Assembly: GCA_030656615.1 (NCBI GenBank)
Contig: JAUSOY010000005.1
Coordinates: 1 to 64,000 of the forward strand
Direction of reading: 5' to 3'
From: Bacteroidales bacterium
GTDB lineage: Bacteria > Bacteroidota > Bacteroidia > Bacteroidales > TTA-H9
Length of the DNA stretch: 64,000 nt
The first letter of the stretch is position 1. Each line of letters begins with the position of its first letter. Positions 17,777-26,549 of the stretch are shown here, in pieces. The notes beneath the pieces were generated by a model that was given only the letters and a program-made list of their open reading frames with translations, ran no database searches and was not told where the DNA came from. Both the position numbers and the translations under genes were made by a program.

Positions 17777-18421
17777 ATGAAAACCAAAATTATTTTTCTT
17801 TTTGCCTTGATGGCTCTGTTTTTAAGTGCTAATGCACAAAGCGTTTCTTACGATTCGGCCATGATTAAATCAATCCGAAAAATTCATAATCCGGAAAATG
17901 CGGATAAACTCATTGATTTGGCCGGACGCTTCGAACGAATTGCACAGGCAAAACCTGCCGAATGGCTGCCTTTGTATTACAGTGCCTACTGTTATATTTT
18001 TCAGGCTTTTGCCGAAAAAGATGGTAAGCAGATCGATTTAAATGTGGATAAAGCCCAGGTTCATATCGAAAAAGCCATGGCGATGGCACCTACCGAATCA
18101 GAATTACTGGTATTACAGGCCATGGCATATCAGGCACGTATCGGGGTAAATCCAATGATGCGGGGAATGAAATACTCCGGTATGGCTGCCGATGCTCTTG
18201 ATATGGCTGAAAAACTCAATGCATCCAATCCCAGGATTTATTTTATCAGAGGTCAATCGGCCTTTAATACGCCCAAAATGTTTGGCGGTGGTAAAGATGC
18301 TGCAAAACCTCATTTCGTAAAGGCCGCATCTTTATTTGAAAAGGAAAACATGGAGAATCCCTTGGCCGTTCATTGGGGACTTGAAGCCAACGAACAAATG
18401 CTGATGGCCTGCGAACAGTAG
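17777..18421 (+). CDS. Secreted TPR-like protein paired with the TonB receptor
   Basis: A 214-residue protein with signal peptide (MKTKIIFLFALMALFLSANA, residues 1-20). The mature part is all helical with tandem TPR-like helices (KLIDLAGRFERIAQAKPAEWLPLYYSAY is spread over residues 38-65; a second set around VHIEKAMAMAPTESELLVLQAM). A distinctive MFGGGKDAAKPHF lies before the last helix pair. It starts 31 nt after the receptor gene. Function unknown; a periplasmic helper of the receptor is an inference from linkage. An in-frame upstream start at 17621 would overlap the receptor gene and lose the signal peptide, so I rejected it. Confidence 0.75.
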   Translation: MKTKIIFLFALMALFLSANAQSVSYDSAMIKSIRKIHNPENADKLIDLAGRFERIAQAKPAEWLPLYYSAYCYIFQAFAEKDGKQIDLNVDKAQVHIEKAMAMAPTESELLVLQAMAYQARIGVNPMMRGMKYSGMAADALDMAEKLNASNPRIYFIRGQSAFNTPKMFGGGKDAAKPHFVKAASLFEKENMENPLAVHWGLEANEQMLMACEQ

Positions 18422-18490
18422 GTAGCTCATAAAATTCCCTTTAAAATCAGCAGTGTGTAAAACGAAAATTATTGAATACGATTCATTGGA

Positions 18491-18522
18491 TTTGAGTTTT
18501 AACTGCTGATTTTGTACCTTGG
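18491..18522 (+). promoter_or_regulatory. Candidate promoter of the H-NOX operon
   Basis: TTTG (18491-18494), 20-bp spacer, TACCTTGG (18515-18522), one base off TAnnTTTG. Start of transcription would lie about 13 nt before ATG 18542. Confidence 0.4.
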
Positions 18523-18541
18523 TCTTTTAAATAAAAATGGT

Positions 18542-19078
18542 ATGAAAGGATTGGTCTTTACAGAATTCATGGAAATGGTTGAACAAAAGTTTGGTTTTGT
18601 CATGGCCGATGAAATCGTTCAAATGGTTCAGCCCGCTTCAGGTGGTGTGTATACAGGAGTTGGAACATATCCCAGTGAGGAACTCGTTGCTCTTGTAGTG
18701 GCTCTGCATAAAAAGACCGGAATTCCGGTTCCGGATTTAATAGAAGCCTTTGGACGTCACCTCTTTTTATATTTTTTAAGTACGTTCAGTCACTTTTTTG
18801 AAACGGATAAAAACACCTTTAGTTTTTTATCCAAAATCGAAGGCTACATTCATGTGGAGGTAAAAAAACTCTATCCCGATGCTGAACTCCCGCATATTAA
18901 GGCGGAAATTGTTGATAATCAGCTGATATTGTTGTACAAATCCAATCGTCGGTTTTCAAAACTTGCCGAAGGCTTAATGAAGGAATGTGCAGTCTATTAT
19001 AAAGAAAACATCGATATACATGCGGAATACCTAAAAGAAGATGGATCAGAAGTGAAGTTCACCTTAATAAAATCGTAA
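18542..19078 (+). CDS. H-NOX heme nitric oxide/oxygen sensor
   Basis: A 178-residue stand-alone H-NOX (HNOB) domain that binds heme and senses NO or O2. The proximal heme ligand H104 is in YIHVEVKKLYPDAELP, and the heme-propionate motif Y-x-S-x-R is Y132-S134-R136 (YKSNR). Start chosen at ATG 18542 (MKGLVFTEFM), the usual beginning of H-NOX proteins, rather than ten codons upstream. The gene is followed 1 nt later by a hybrid histidine kinase, the classic partner in H-NOX two-component signalling, so the sensor probably controls that kinase by direct contact. Confidence 0.93.
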   Translation: MKGLVFTEFMEMVEQKFGFVMADEIVQMVQPASGGVYTGVGTYPSEELVALVVALHKKTGIPVPDLIEAFGRHLFLYFLSTFSHFFETDKNTFSFLSKIEGYIHVEVKKLYPDAELPHIKAEIVDNQLILLYKSNRRFSKLAEGLMKECAVYYKENIDIHAEYLKEDGSEVKFTLIKS

Positions 19079-19079
19079 A

Positions 19080-20435
19080 ATGGACGAGTTAGAAGCCCTT
19101 AAAAAGATATTGGAAAGAGAGCGTCTGGCCCGTAAGGCAGCAGAGCAGGTAATCGAGCAAAAATCCCTTGAAATTTATCAGGCCAATCAGCAGTTAATAC
19201 AATTGAATGAGAGCCTCGAATCGCGAATTAAGGTGCGAACGATGGAAATTGAAGCATCTCACCATGAAGTGTTAAAAGCGAAAGAAACTGCCGAGAAAGC
19301 TACCATGGCCAAATCAATGTTTTTATCGAATATGAGTCATGAAATCCGTACTCCTTTGAATGGCATTATCGGAATTACTGATCTGATGGCCGGCGTTAAT
19401 TGTAATGAAGCCATGGATGAAATGCTAGAAAAGGTGAAGGCTTCGGCGGATAATCTGCTCGAAATCATTAACGATATCCTGGATATTTCTAAAATTGAAG
19501 CCGGAAAGATATCATTCGAAGCCATCCCATTTTCTTTGTCTGATATGATGAATACCATTGAATCAACCTTCGAACAACGGTTTAAGGTTAAAAGTCTTGA
19601 TTATGATTTTTTACTCGATGAATCAATTAATTACCACGTCATTGGTGATAAAACCAAATTATATCAGGTAATGAATAACCTCATCGGAAATGCTATAAAA
19701 TTTACTGAAACAGGAAAAATTGATGTTTCCATCAAGATTTTGTCTCAAACCAAAACACGGGTATGGCTTAGGGGAGAAGTTTGTGATACGGGAATTGGAG
19801 TTCCTGAAGACCGGCAAGATATGATTTTTGAACAATTCACACAATCGGATGTAAATACAACCAGAAAATATGGAGGCACAGGTCTGGGGCTTTCAATTAC
19901 AAAGCAATTCATCGAATTACAAGGCGGAGAAGTGGGATTGATTAGTAAACCTGGATATGGTTCTACTTTTTGGTTTGAAATCTCCTATGAAAAAGGTGAA
20001 AGGATTAGTTCTACTAAACTAAAATCCCCGGTATGTCTTGATTATAATTTTCAAGGGAAAAGAGTATTACTGGTGGAGGATAATAAGATCAATCAATTCG
20101 TGGCCCTTAAATTTTTAAGCATGTACAATCTTGTGGTCGATGTGGCCAATAACGGCATTGAAGCGCTGGATTATCTCTCGGCACACTCTTATAATATTAT
20201 CCTCATGGATCTTCATATGCCCGAAATGGATGGTTTTGAAACGGTATTGAATATCCGTAAAGGAAATGTTGGGATTAAACAACCTGATATTCCTATCATT
20301 GCTCTTTCCGCCGACGCATTTACCGAAACTCGCGATCAGGTGTTGGCGGTTGGTATGGATGATTTCGCTACCAAACCTTTTAAACCGGCTGAATTTCTTT
20401 TAATCCTTGATAAATGGCTGAATCATGAAAAATAA
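19080..20435 (+). CDS. H-NOX-associated hybrid histidine kinase (HnoK-like)
   Basis: A soluble 451-residue kinase: N-terminal coiled coil (residues 1-70), HisKA domain with phosphoacceptor H87 in SNMSHEIRTPL, HATPase_c with N box around 200-205 (NNLIGNAIKF), DTGIG and GGTGLGLSI, and a C-terminal receiver with phosphoacceptor D377 (ILMDLHMPEMDG) and K432. There is no membrane segment or sensory domain of its own, which fits control by the adjacent H-NOX protein. The start is 1 nt after the H-NOX stop codon and the 3' end overlaps the PAS gene by 11 nt, so the three are translationally coupled. No output domain is present; a phosphorelay partner is needed. Confidence 0.92.
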   Translation: MDELEALKKILERERLARKAAEQVIEQKSLEIYQANQQLIQLNESLESRIKVRTMEIEASHHEVLKAKETAEKATMAKSMFLSNMSHEIRTPLNGIIGITDLMAGVNCNEAMDEMLEKVKASADNLLEIINDILDISKIEAGKISFEAIPFSLSDMMNTIESTFEQRFKVKSLDYDFLLDESINYHVIGDKTKLYQVMNNLIGNAIKFTETGKIDVSIKILSQTKTRVWLRGEVCDTGIGVPEDRQDMIFEQFTQSDVNTTRKYGGTGLGLSITKQFIELQGGEVGLISKPGYGSTFWFEISYEKGERISSTKLKSPVCLDYNFQGKRVLLVEDNKINQFVALKFLSMYNLVVDVANNGIEALDYLSAHSYNIILMDLHMPEMDGFETVLNIRKGNVGIKQPDIPIIALSADAFTETRDQVLAVGMDDFATKPFKPAEFLLILDKWLNHEK

Positions 20436-20865
20436 TAACCTACCCGATTTTATTTTAAGTAACCTATCACTGGGAGTTTATTTGCTCGATGAGAATAATC
20501 ACCTGCTCTATTTTAATGAAGCCTTCCGATCACTCTTTGGTGCCGGGGATAATTCTATTGGATTATATGTTGGCCATGTGTTATCCTGTGGTTTTGATTC
20601 TGATAACAAAGAAGGTCAGGGTACGCATTGCAGATATTGTGGCTTCTCAAAAGCGTATCAGGAAGTACGTAAAACAGGGAATCCTTCTTTACTTCAGAAG
20701 CAGGTACTCAAGCAAACCAATACAAAAGGTGGTATTTATTATCTTGAAATATCGGTGTTTCCTATGCCCGAAAACCGTTTGCTTGTTTTTGTAAATGACC
20801 AAACCCACGAAATGGAAGGTCTTGTTAAACGGAGCATTCTCCAAAACAACGATTTAATTCTCTGA
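20425..20865 (+). CDS. PAS-domain protein with clustered cysteines
   Basis: A 146-residue single PAS domain (LSLGVYLLDENNHLLYFNEAFRSLF at the start of the fold). It contains C55 (SCGF), C69 and C72 (HCRYCGF). A similar CG...CRxCG insertion occurs in other bacterial PAS proteins and may bind a metal or act as a redox switch; the ligand here is unknown. No output domain. It overlaps the hybrid kinase gene by 11 nt and so belongs to the H-NOX operon; it could be a second sensory input to that kinase. Confidence 0.75.
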   Translation: MKNNNLPDFILSNLSLGVYLLDENNHLLYFNEAFRSLFGAGDNSIGLYVGHVLSCGFDSDNKEGQGTHCRYCGFSKAYQEVRKTGNPSLLQKQVLKQTNTKGGIYYLEISVFPMPENRLLVFVNDQTHEMEGLVKRSILQNNDLIL

Positions 20866-20930
20866 TTAAACATCACTCCTGCTAATTATGGCTTTCGCAG
20901 TTTCATTCAAACGTATATTATAAAAATGTT

Positions 20931-22013
20931 ATGCATATTAAAGTTTCTCCTAAAATACTTCAAACTCATATAATTATCATATTGATGTGCGTTGGCATCG
21001 GATTAATTATTTCTACCATTCTTCGTGAAAGTTTTCAGTGGAAATTTTTCATCCCCAATGCACTCTTTGGAATTTTAATTGGATATCCACTTTTTGTTGG
21101 CAACGGCTGGGTGTCTGTTTCTGTTTCAAAATATTTCCCCTGGACTCAAAAACCCATGAAAACAATGATTTTGAGCTGGATAGGAACCGTTACCTTTTCA
21201 TTCGTCTGGCTGGTAATTATCAACTGGAGTCTGATTAATTATTGGAATGAAGAATACATAAGCCTTCGTCAGGTATTTCAATACGCTTATTTTACCATCA
21301 TCATCGAAATGCTGGTGGTGATTATCATCTCGCAAATCTATTTTCTCAGGCACTTTTTTCAGTCGTGGCGAAAACTTCTTGTGGGAAAAGAAGCGATGAA
21401 GCAGCAGGCGCTTCTACAACAGTTCGAAACCCTGAAAAGTCAGGTGAATCCACATTTTTTATTCAATAGCCTGAATGTACTTACCTCTTTGGTAGAAACG
21501 GATCATACAAAGGCGGTTACATTTATCCGCAGACTATCTGACGTTTACCGTTACGTACTCGATAGCCGCGATAAAGATATCGTTGATATTGCCACCGAGA
21601 TGAAGTTTGTAGAATCATGGTTATATCTGGCAAAGATGCGCTTTGGAGATGCGCTTGAAACCAGTATAAATATCCGTGGTGGTGATTTTGGCGTTCTGCC
21701 CTTAGCCATGCAGATGCTCGTCGAAAATGCCATCAAGCATAATGTAATTTCTGCTACCCGCCCCTTGCACATACATATTTATGATGACGAAGACGCATTA
21801 ATCATATCCAACAATCTTCAAATCAAGTCGAGCCCATCGGATGGTTCCAATCTGGGCCTGGCAAATATTACCGAACGCTATCGTATCGTATGCGGAAAGG
21901 AACCCGAAGTTCTTAATCTGGATAATGAATTTACCGTCCGCTTACCTAAAATCCCTTTAAATTTGAACACAGATGCTAAAATCAACTCCGACAATGAATA
22001 TTCTCGTAGTTGA
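20931..22013 (+). CDS. LytS/YesM-type membrane histidine kinase
   Basis: A 360-residue protein with four predicted membrane segments (about 14-32, 42-58, 78-100, 120-138), a short coiled linker, and a His_kinase domain of the LytS class: phosphoacceptor H175 in SQVNPHFLFNSLN, then an ATP-binding region with MLVENAIKHN. It has no extracellular sensor domain. It overlaps the LytTR regulator gene by 20 nt, forming a two-component pair. It starts 65 nt after the PAS gene, so read-through from the H-NOX operon is possible. Confidence 0.9.
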   Translation: MHIKVSPKILQTHIIIILMCVGIGLIISTILRESFQWKFFIPNALFGILIGYPLFVGNGWVSVSVSKYFPWTQKPMKTMILSWIGTVTFSFVWLVIINWSLINYWNEEYISLRQVFQYAYFTIIIEMLVVIIISQIYFLRHFFQSWRKLLVGKEAMKQQALLQQFETLKSQVNPHFLFNSLNVLTSLVETDHTKAVTFIRRLSDVYRYVLDSRDKDIVDIATEMKFVESWLYLAKMRFGDALETSINIRGGDFGVLPLAMQMLVENAIKHNVISATRPLHIHIYDDEDALIISNNLQIKSSPSDGSNLGLANITERYRIVCGKEPEVLNLDNEFTVRLPKIPLNLNTDAKINSDNEYSRS

Positions 22014-22746
22014 AGATGAGGGACTTGCTAGTAGTCGTTTATGCAAAATGATTAAGCAATGTGCTGCAGATGCCCATATTTTATTTGTTGCCGATGGTGT
22101 AGAATCATCCCTTAAATGGCTGTCAGAAGGTGGTAATCCCGATTTGGCTTTCTTTGATATCCAATTGGGTGATGGTTTGAGTTTCGAGATATTTGAAAAG
22201 ACAAACATTTCTTTTCCAGTGATTTTTACCACCGCCTATGACGAATTTGCTCTTAAAGCTTTTAAAGTTCATAGCATCGATTATATACTTAAACCCATCG
22301 TTAAAGAAGAGCTTGATGCAGCCATTCAGAAGTTCAGAAAATTTCATTCAGGAAATGCTGTCAGCAATGATTCCATAAAAGAAGTGATAGAACTCATCCG
22401 GCCTTCCCGAAAATCCCGCTTTCTGGTGAAAGTAGGCGAACACCTGCGGAGCATAGCAATTGCCGATGTTCACTACTTTTATTCGAGCAATAAATTTACG
22501 TTTCTAAATACCGATGATAATAAGCATTACGACTTATCTCATTCGCTTGACGAGATTGAGCAAATGCTTGAACCCGGAAGTTTTTTCAGAGTAAATCGTC
22601 AATTTTTGCTTAGTCTTAAAAGTATATCGGATATTGTAATGTACAGCCAGTCGAGGCTAATCATACGTTTGCATCATCCTTCGGATGAGGAGGTGATTGT
22701 TAGCCGCGAAAAAGTCAGTCTTTTTAAGGAGTGGCTCAATCAATAA
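21994..22746 (+). CDS. LytTR-family response regulator
   Basis: A 250-residue regulator: receiver domain (1-120) with acidic pocket VVEDEG and phosphoacceptor D55 (FFDIQ), and a LytTR DNA-binding domain at about 145-250 (FLVKVGEHLRSIAIADVHYFYS; SFFRVNRQFLLSL). Start at ATG 21994 (MNILVVEDEG) is the usual receiver start; ATG 21973 seven codons upstream is also possible. Partner of the LytS-type kinase it overlaps. Confidence 0.92.
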   Translation: MNILVVEDEGLASSRLCKMIKQCAADAHILFVADGVESSLKWLSEGGNPDLAFFDIQLGDGLSFEIFEKTNISFPVIFTTAYDEFALKAFKVHSIDYILKPIVKEELDAAIQKFRKFHSGNAVSNDSIKEVIELIRPSRKSRFLVKVGEHLRSIAIADVHYFYSSNKFTFLNTDDNKHYDLSHSLDEIEQMLEPGSFFRVNRQFLLSLKSISDIVMYSQSRLIIRLHHPSDEEVIVSREKVSLFKEWLNQ

Positions 22747-22768
22747 GTCACAGGCGATTTAGATTTTA

Positions 22769-22776
22769 TACTTTTG
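22769..22776 (+). promoter_or_regulatory. Candidate -7 element immediately before the DAHP synthase start
   Basis: TACTTTTG fits TAnnTTTG and ends 4 bp before the GTG at 22781, so a transcript from here would be almost leaderless. Confidence 0.35.
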
Positions 22777-22780
22777 CAGT

Positions 22781-23899
22781 GTGAATTGCAAAGAATTAGA
22801 TATAACACCGCTGGGAGCCTGGACCAAGGGTCAGGATACTCCACTGATAATTGCCGGACCATGCAGTGCCGAAAGTCACGGGCAAATGTTGGAAATCGCC
22901 AAAGGACTTGCAGAAATTCCTGCTGTACGTATCTTTCGTGCCGGAATCTGGAAACCCCGGACGCGTCCCGGACAGTTTGAAGGAATGGGAGTAGAAGCAT
23001 TGCCTTGGCTCAAGGAAGTAAAAGAACAATTTGGTTTTCTTACAGCGGTAGAGGTGGCAAATCCACAACATATCGAAGCGGCATTGAAACATGATGTGGA
23101 TATTTTATGGATTGGTGCCCGCACATCCGTGAATCCGTTTACCGTCTCCGAACTGGCTGAAACTCTGAGAGGAACGGATGTAGGTGTGATGATTAAAAAT
23201 CCGGTCAATCCCGATATACAATTATGGATGGGAGCCATCGAACGCTTTCATGCAGCCGGCATACGGAAACTGGCCGCCATACATCGCGGATTTTCCTATT
23301 TCCGAAAAAGTCCCTTCCGCAATGCACCCATGTGGGAATTGCCTATCGAATTGAAACGTATCTGTCCGGCCTTGCCCGTCATTACCGATCCCAGTCATAT
23401 TTGTGGAAATACGTCCATGTTGCTGGCTGTGGCTCAAAAAGCCCTCGATCTCGAAATGGACGGACTGATGATAGAAACCCATGACAATCCGGAGATTGCC
23501 CTTACTGACAAGGAACAACAAATCACCCCGGCAAATTTAAAACTGCTTCTTTCACAGCTTATTATACGAAAGAAAAGCGGAACACCCAATTTTCAAGATA
23601 AACTCGAACAAATGCGTTCCGAAATCGATCGCCTAGACCATGAAATGCTAGAAATCCTTTCGCGGCGAATGGAAATTATTGATGAAATCGGTCATTATAA
23701 AAAGGATAATAATATTACCATTCTTCAGTTAAAGCGCTGGCGCGAAATGCTTCAGGAAAGAATAGACAGCGGCCTGGCAAGCGGACTTTCAAGACCCTTT
23801 TTAATGGATATGCTACAGTTACTCCACGACGAAAGTATACGGAGGCAAGAGGTTATTTTTAGAAATGAAAACGAAGATGCGAAATTGGATGGAGCCTAA
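22781..23899 (+). CDS. Bifunctional DAHP synthase (type Ibeta) / chorismate mutase
   Basis: First step of the shikimate pathway (PEP plus erythrose 4-phosphate to DAHP) fused to chorismate mutase. The N-terminal aldolase-class domain (residues about 10-260) shows IIAGPCSAES, RAGIWKPRTRPGQFEG, GARTSVNPF, MIKNPVNPD and DPSHICGN. A type II chorismate mutase (AroQ) helix bundle covers about 265-365, starting LEQMRSEIDRLDHEMLEILSRRMEIIDEIGHYK. The fusion is usual in Bacteroidota and gives prephenate-type feedback control in relatives. Start is GTG, 35 nt after the response regulator gene; no in-frame ATG precedes the aldolase domain. Confidence 0.93.
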   Translation: MNCKELDITPLGAWTKGQDTPLIIAGPCSAESHGQMLEIAKGLAEIPAVRIFRAGIWKPRTRPGQFEGMGVEALPWLKEVKEQFGFLTAVEVANPQHIEAALKHDVDILWIGARTSVNPFTVSELAETLRGTDVGVMIKNPVNPDIQLWMGAIERFHAAGIRKLAAIHRGFSYFRKSPFRNAPMWELPIELKRICPALPVITDPSHICGNTSMLLAVAQKALDLEMDGLMIETHDNPEIALTDKEQQITPANLKLLLSQLIIRKKSGTPNFQDKLEQMRSEIDRLDHEMLEILSRRMEIIDEIGHYKKDNNITILQLKRWREMLQERIDSGLASGLSRPFLMDMLQLLHDESIRRQEVIFRNENEDAKLDGA

Positions 23900-23980
23900 G
23901 GTTTGGCATAAGTACTTCGCTGCGCTTCTTTCAGGAACACATCGGCAAGCTCAGTGCACCGCTCAGGGAGCGGAAATTCC

Positions 23981-24054
23981 GGACGTTGAGCCTTCCTCGG
24001 CTGACGCCCGGTAGGTAAATGTTCTGAACAAAGTAAAGAACGTATCGAAACGGC
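23981..24054. repeat. Dispersed repeat, copy 1
   Basis: About 74 bp, nearly identical to 39410-39482 (shared blocks CGTTGAGCCTTCCTCGGCTG, ACGCCCGGTAGGTAAATGTT and GAACGTATCGAAACGG). It contains an imperfect hairpin GGACGTTGAGCC / GGCTGACGCCC. No coding potential. It lies between a plus-strand gene and a minus-strand gene. Confidence 0.7.
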
Positions 24055-24069
24055 CGATGAGTTACCAAA

Positions 24070-24102
24070 AAAAAAGCCCTTCCTTCCCGGAGGGGCTTTT
24101 CA
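24070..24102. terminator. Bidirectional terminator between convergent genes
   Basis: Stem AAAAGCCCTTCC / GGAGGGGCTTTT with an A tract on one side and a T tract on the other, between the DAHP synthase gene and the minus-strand PKD gene. Confidence 0.75.
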
Positions 24103-24125
24103 GATGTTACTAAAAAAACCTTGAT

Positions 24126-26369
24126 TTAGAACTTGATAAATCGATGGTTTGAAACACTTCCCCCGGAGGTTTGTAACCGGAGAATATAGATTCCGGGAGA
24201 TAGATGATGAATGTTAAGACTGAATTGCAAATCTTTTGAAGTAATAGCCTTTTCTATAAGAATATTTCCACTCATGCCATAGATTCGGATTTCCTGAACG
24301 AAATCGGTAGCGGAGCTTAATTCAATATTTAGAATTTCAAGGGCGGGTGATGGGTATATTTTTACAACAGGCTGTGGAACTGCACTTTGGCCAATGCCTG
24401 ATATGGTATTGCTGTTGATGCTCATATTTATAATGGCATTGGGATTGTTTTCGCTGATGACCACCGGAATGGCCTGAGTATTCATTCCGTTCATTTCTGC
24501 CCAAATTTTGTAAGCACCAAAAGCGATGTCCCCAAAATTATAGTTGCCGTTCTCATTCAGTCGGCGGAATGCTAATACCTCGTTGGCATCGTTCATGATA
24601 AAAATATTCACCTTATCATAAGTGCTGCTTTTGAGTCCGCCATTGACTATTCCACCAATGTTTCCATTACCAGCCAGCAGCCCTGGTGCCGCGATCAACT
24701 GAATGTTGTATGGATTATTCGCCGTACCCAAGACGATGTTGGTGGCCTGTTGCCAGAACAAAACGTTTCCGTAATAGGTTGGCAGCCATGCTCCTGAATC
24801 GCCGTTTACACTGAAAGGAATGGCCTGAATCCTGTATGAGCCATCCGGTACAGAATCGAAATGGTAGGTTCCATTGGCAGTAAAGCCTGAATTATCGAAC
24901 CAGCTGTTGGAAACCGCTGTTGAATTGATACCATAAAGCATGGCCATTCCATTGGTAAGCGGGAGATTACCGGCCCACACATTTCCCCAAAGATTCTGAG
25001 TATTAATACTATCGCCAACAAAAATGGTCTGGCTACTTGTAAACTGGCAACCGCTGATATCAACCGAATTCAGAGTTACCGTATAACTTCCGGCCGTGCT
25101 GTATGTGTGCGTAATATTACTGCCTGTTAAAGTAAGTCCGTCACCGGTATTCCATGTATATTGTGCTGATTGGCCGTTGATCATGTAAGCTGAAAAACTT
25201 GCTGAAAATCCGGATACGGTGTAAGTAAAACTGCTTTCGCAGCCTGTAATAACATTTCCTACATTGATTTCTGCACAATAGGTATCATAGCAAGAGGTAT
25301 TTGCATTTCCTATGGTCAGGCAGACATTGTATATGCCAGGCTGGGCGTAAGTATGCAGAGGATTTTGCATGGCCGATGTCTGTCCGTCGCCAAAACTCCA
25401 CGACCAATTCTGAGGATTTCCGGTCGATAAATCCTGAAAGTGATAAATTAAAGCTGCGGCGGTACTATCGGTTGTATAATTGAAATATGCCTGACATCCC
25501 GGAGGATTATTTCCTACGATCACCGTTTTGCAATACGTATCATTGCAAAGGCTGTCGCCGGTAATGTTAAGGCATACACTATATTGGCCAGCAGCTGTAT
25601 AAATATGAACAGGGTTTTGTTGGGTTGATGAGGTGCCATCGCCAAACGACCAGCTCCAGGTATTCGGATTTCCTTGTGATTGGTCAAAGAAACTTACCTG
25701 CATAGGATTAACTGCTGTAGAATCAAAATGATACGAAAAATACGCCTGACATCCTGCCGGTGGAGTGTTAATGGCAATGGTCTGGCAATATGTATCAAAG
25801 CAACTACTGTCGTTGCGGCTGATGCTTAAACAAACCTGAAATTGCCCAAATGAATTGTATGAATGAATCGGATTCTGGAGTGTAGAAGATTGTCCATCTC
25901 CAAAATTCCAGTACCAGTTTTGCGGATTTCCTGATGAGGTATCGGTAAACTGATAGGTGGTGCTTCCATTCGGACTTAATGCATAGGTAAAGGCCGCCTG
26001 ACAGGAAGTTGGATTTCCGCTGCAGATGTAAAAGTTGGCAGCCAGGTTCATCGCATTGGGCCCGTACTGAAGATATTGTGTAAAACTCTGAGAATTACAG
26101 TCGGTAACCGTCACGTTCATCACTCCGGTAGCTGAAACATTGGTGAAGAGGATGCTGTCAGCATAATATCCATCGGCATCGGTCTGAATAGTATTGTAGT
26201 AAAAGAACACAGTACCGGCAGCAGAATCGGAGTGAATAAAAACGTCGTGATTCGCCAGAGGCTGAGTGTTGATATCCCTGACATATCCACTGATATACAA
26301 AAGATTCTGAGCTGAAACGGAAAAAATGGTAAGGAAAAAGAGAAAGAATCCAAAGAAAGAGTTTTTCAT
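24126..26369 (-). CDS. T9SS-exported protein with four PKD domains
   Basis: A 747-residue secreted protein: signal peptide (residues 1-20, FFLFFLTIFSVSAQ), a carboxypeptidase-like domain (about 25-115), and four consecutive PKD repeats marked by NFGDGQSS, SFGDGTSS, SFGDGQTS and NTGDGLTL. Cys pairs between repeats (CxxxYC pattern) probably form disulfides. Then come further beta-sandwich regions and a C-terminal type A sorting domain (KIYPSPALEILNIEL ... GIYILRLQTSGGSVSNHRFIKF) directing type IX secretion and cell-surface attachment. No enzymatic domain is seen, so a structural or adhesive role is inferred. It is the last gene of the minus-strand cluster that starts with the ECF sigma factor, 180 nt after the previous gene. 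Confidence 0.9.
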   Translation of the reverse strand: MKNSFFGFFLFFLTIFSVSAQNLLYISGYVRDINTQPLANHDVFIHSDSAAGTVFFYYNTIQTDADGYYADSILFTNVSATGVMNVTVTDCNSQSFTQYLQYGPNAMNLAANFYICSGNPTSCQAAFTYALSPNGSTTYQFTDTSSGNPQNWYWNFGDGQSSTLQNPIHSYNSFGQFQVCLSISRNDSSCFDTYCQTIAINTPPAGCQAYFSYHFDSTAVNPMQVSFFDQSQGNPNTWSWSFGDGTSSTQQNPVHIYTAAGQYSVCLNITGDSLCNDTYCKTVIVGNNPPGCQAYFNYTTDSTAAALIYHFQDLSTGNPQNWSWSFGDGQTSAMQNPLHTYAQPGIYNVCLTIGNANTSCYDTYCAEINVGNVITGCESSFTYTVSGFSASFSAYMINGQSAQYTWNTGDGLTLTGSNITHTYSTAGSYTVTLNSVDISGCQFTSSQTIFVGDSINTQNLWGNVWAGNLPLTNGMAMLYGINSTAVSNSWFDNSGFTANGTYHFDSVPDGSYRIQAIPFSVNGDSGAWLPTYYGNVLFWQQATNIVLGTANNPYNIQLIAAPGLLAGNGNIGGIVNGGLKSSTYDKVNIFIMNDANEVLAFRRLNENGNYNFGDIAFGAYKIWAEMNGMNTQAIPVVISENNPNAIINMSINSNTISGIGQSAVPQPVVKIYPSPALEILNIELSSATDFVQEIRIYGMSGNILIEKAITSKDLQFSLNIHHLSPGIYILRLQTSGGSVSNHRFIKF

Positions 26370-26549
26370 CTGTATATTTTTTTAATAGGTTAGATGGAAT
26401 TTGCCATAAAAAACATTCACAATGGGTATGTATGAATTCTTGTTCTCATGGCTCATTTCATTATTGAGTTTTTTGTTGAGTAATTCTGTTTCAACAGTGA
26501 TACTATGTAAACAAGAAAAAAGTGAAAGGTTGCCTATAAAGCGAAAATT

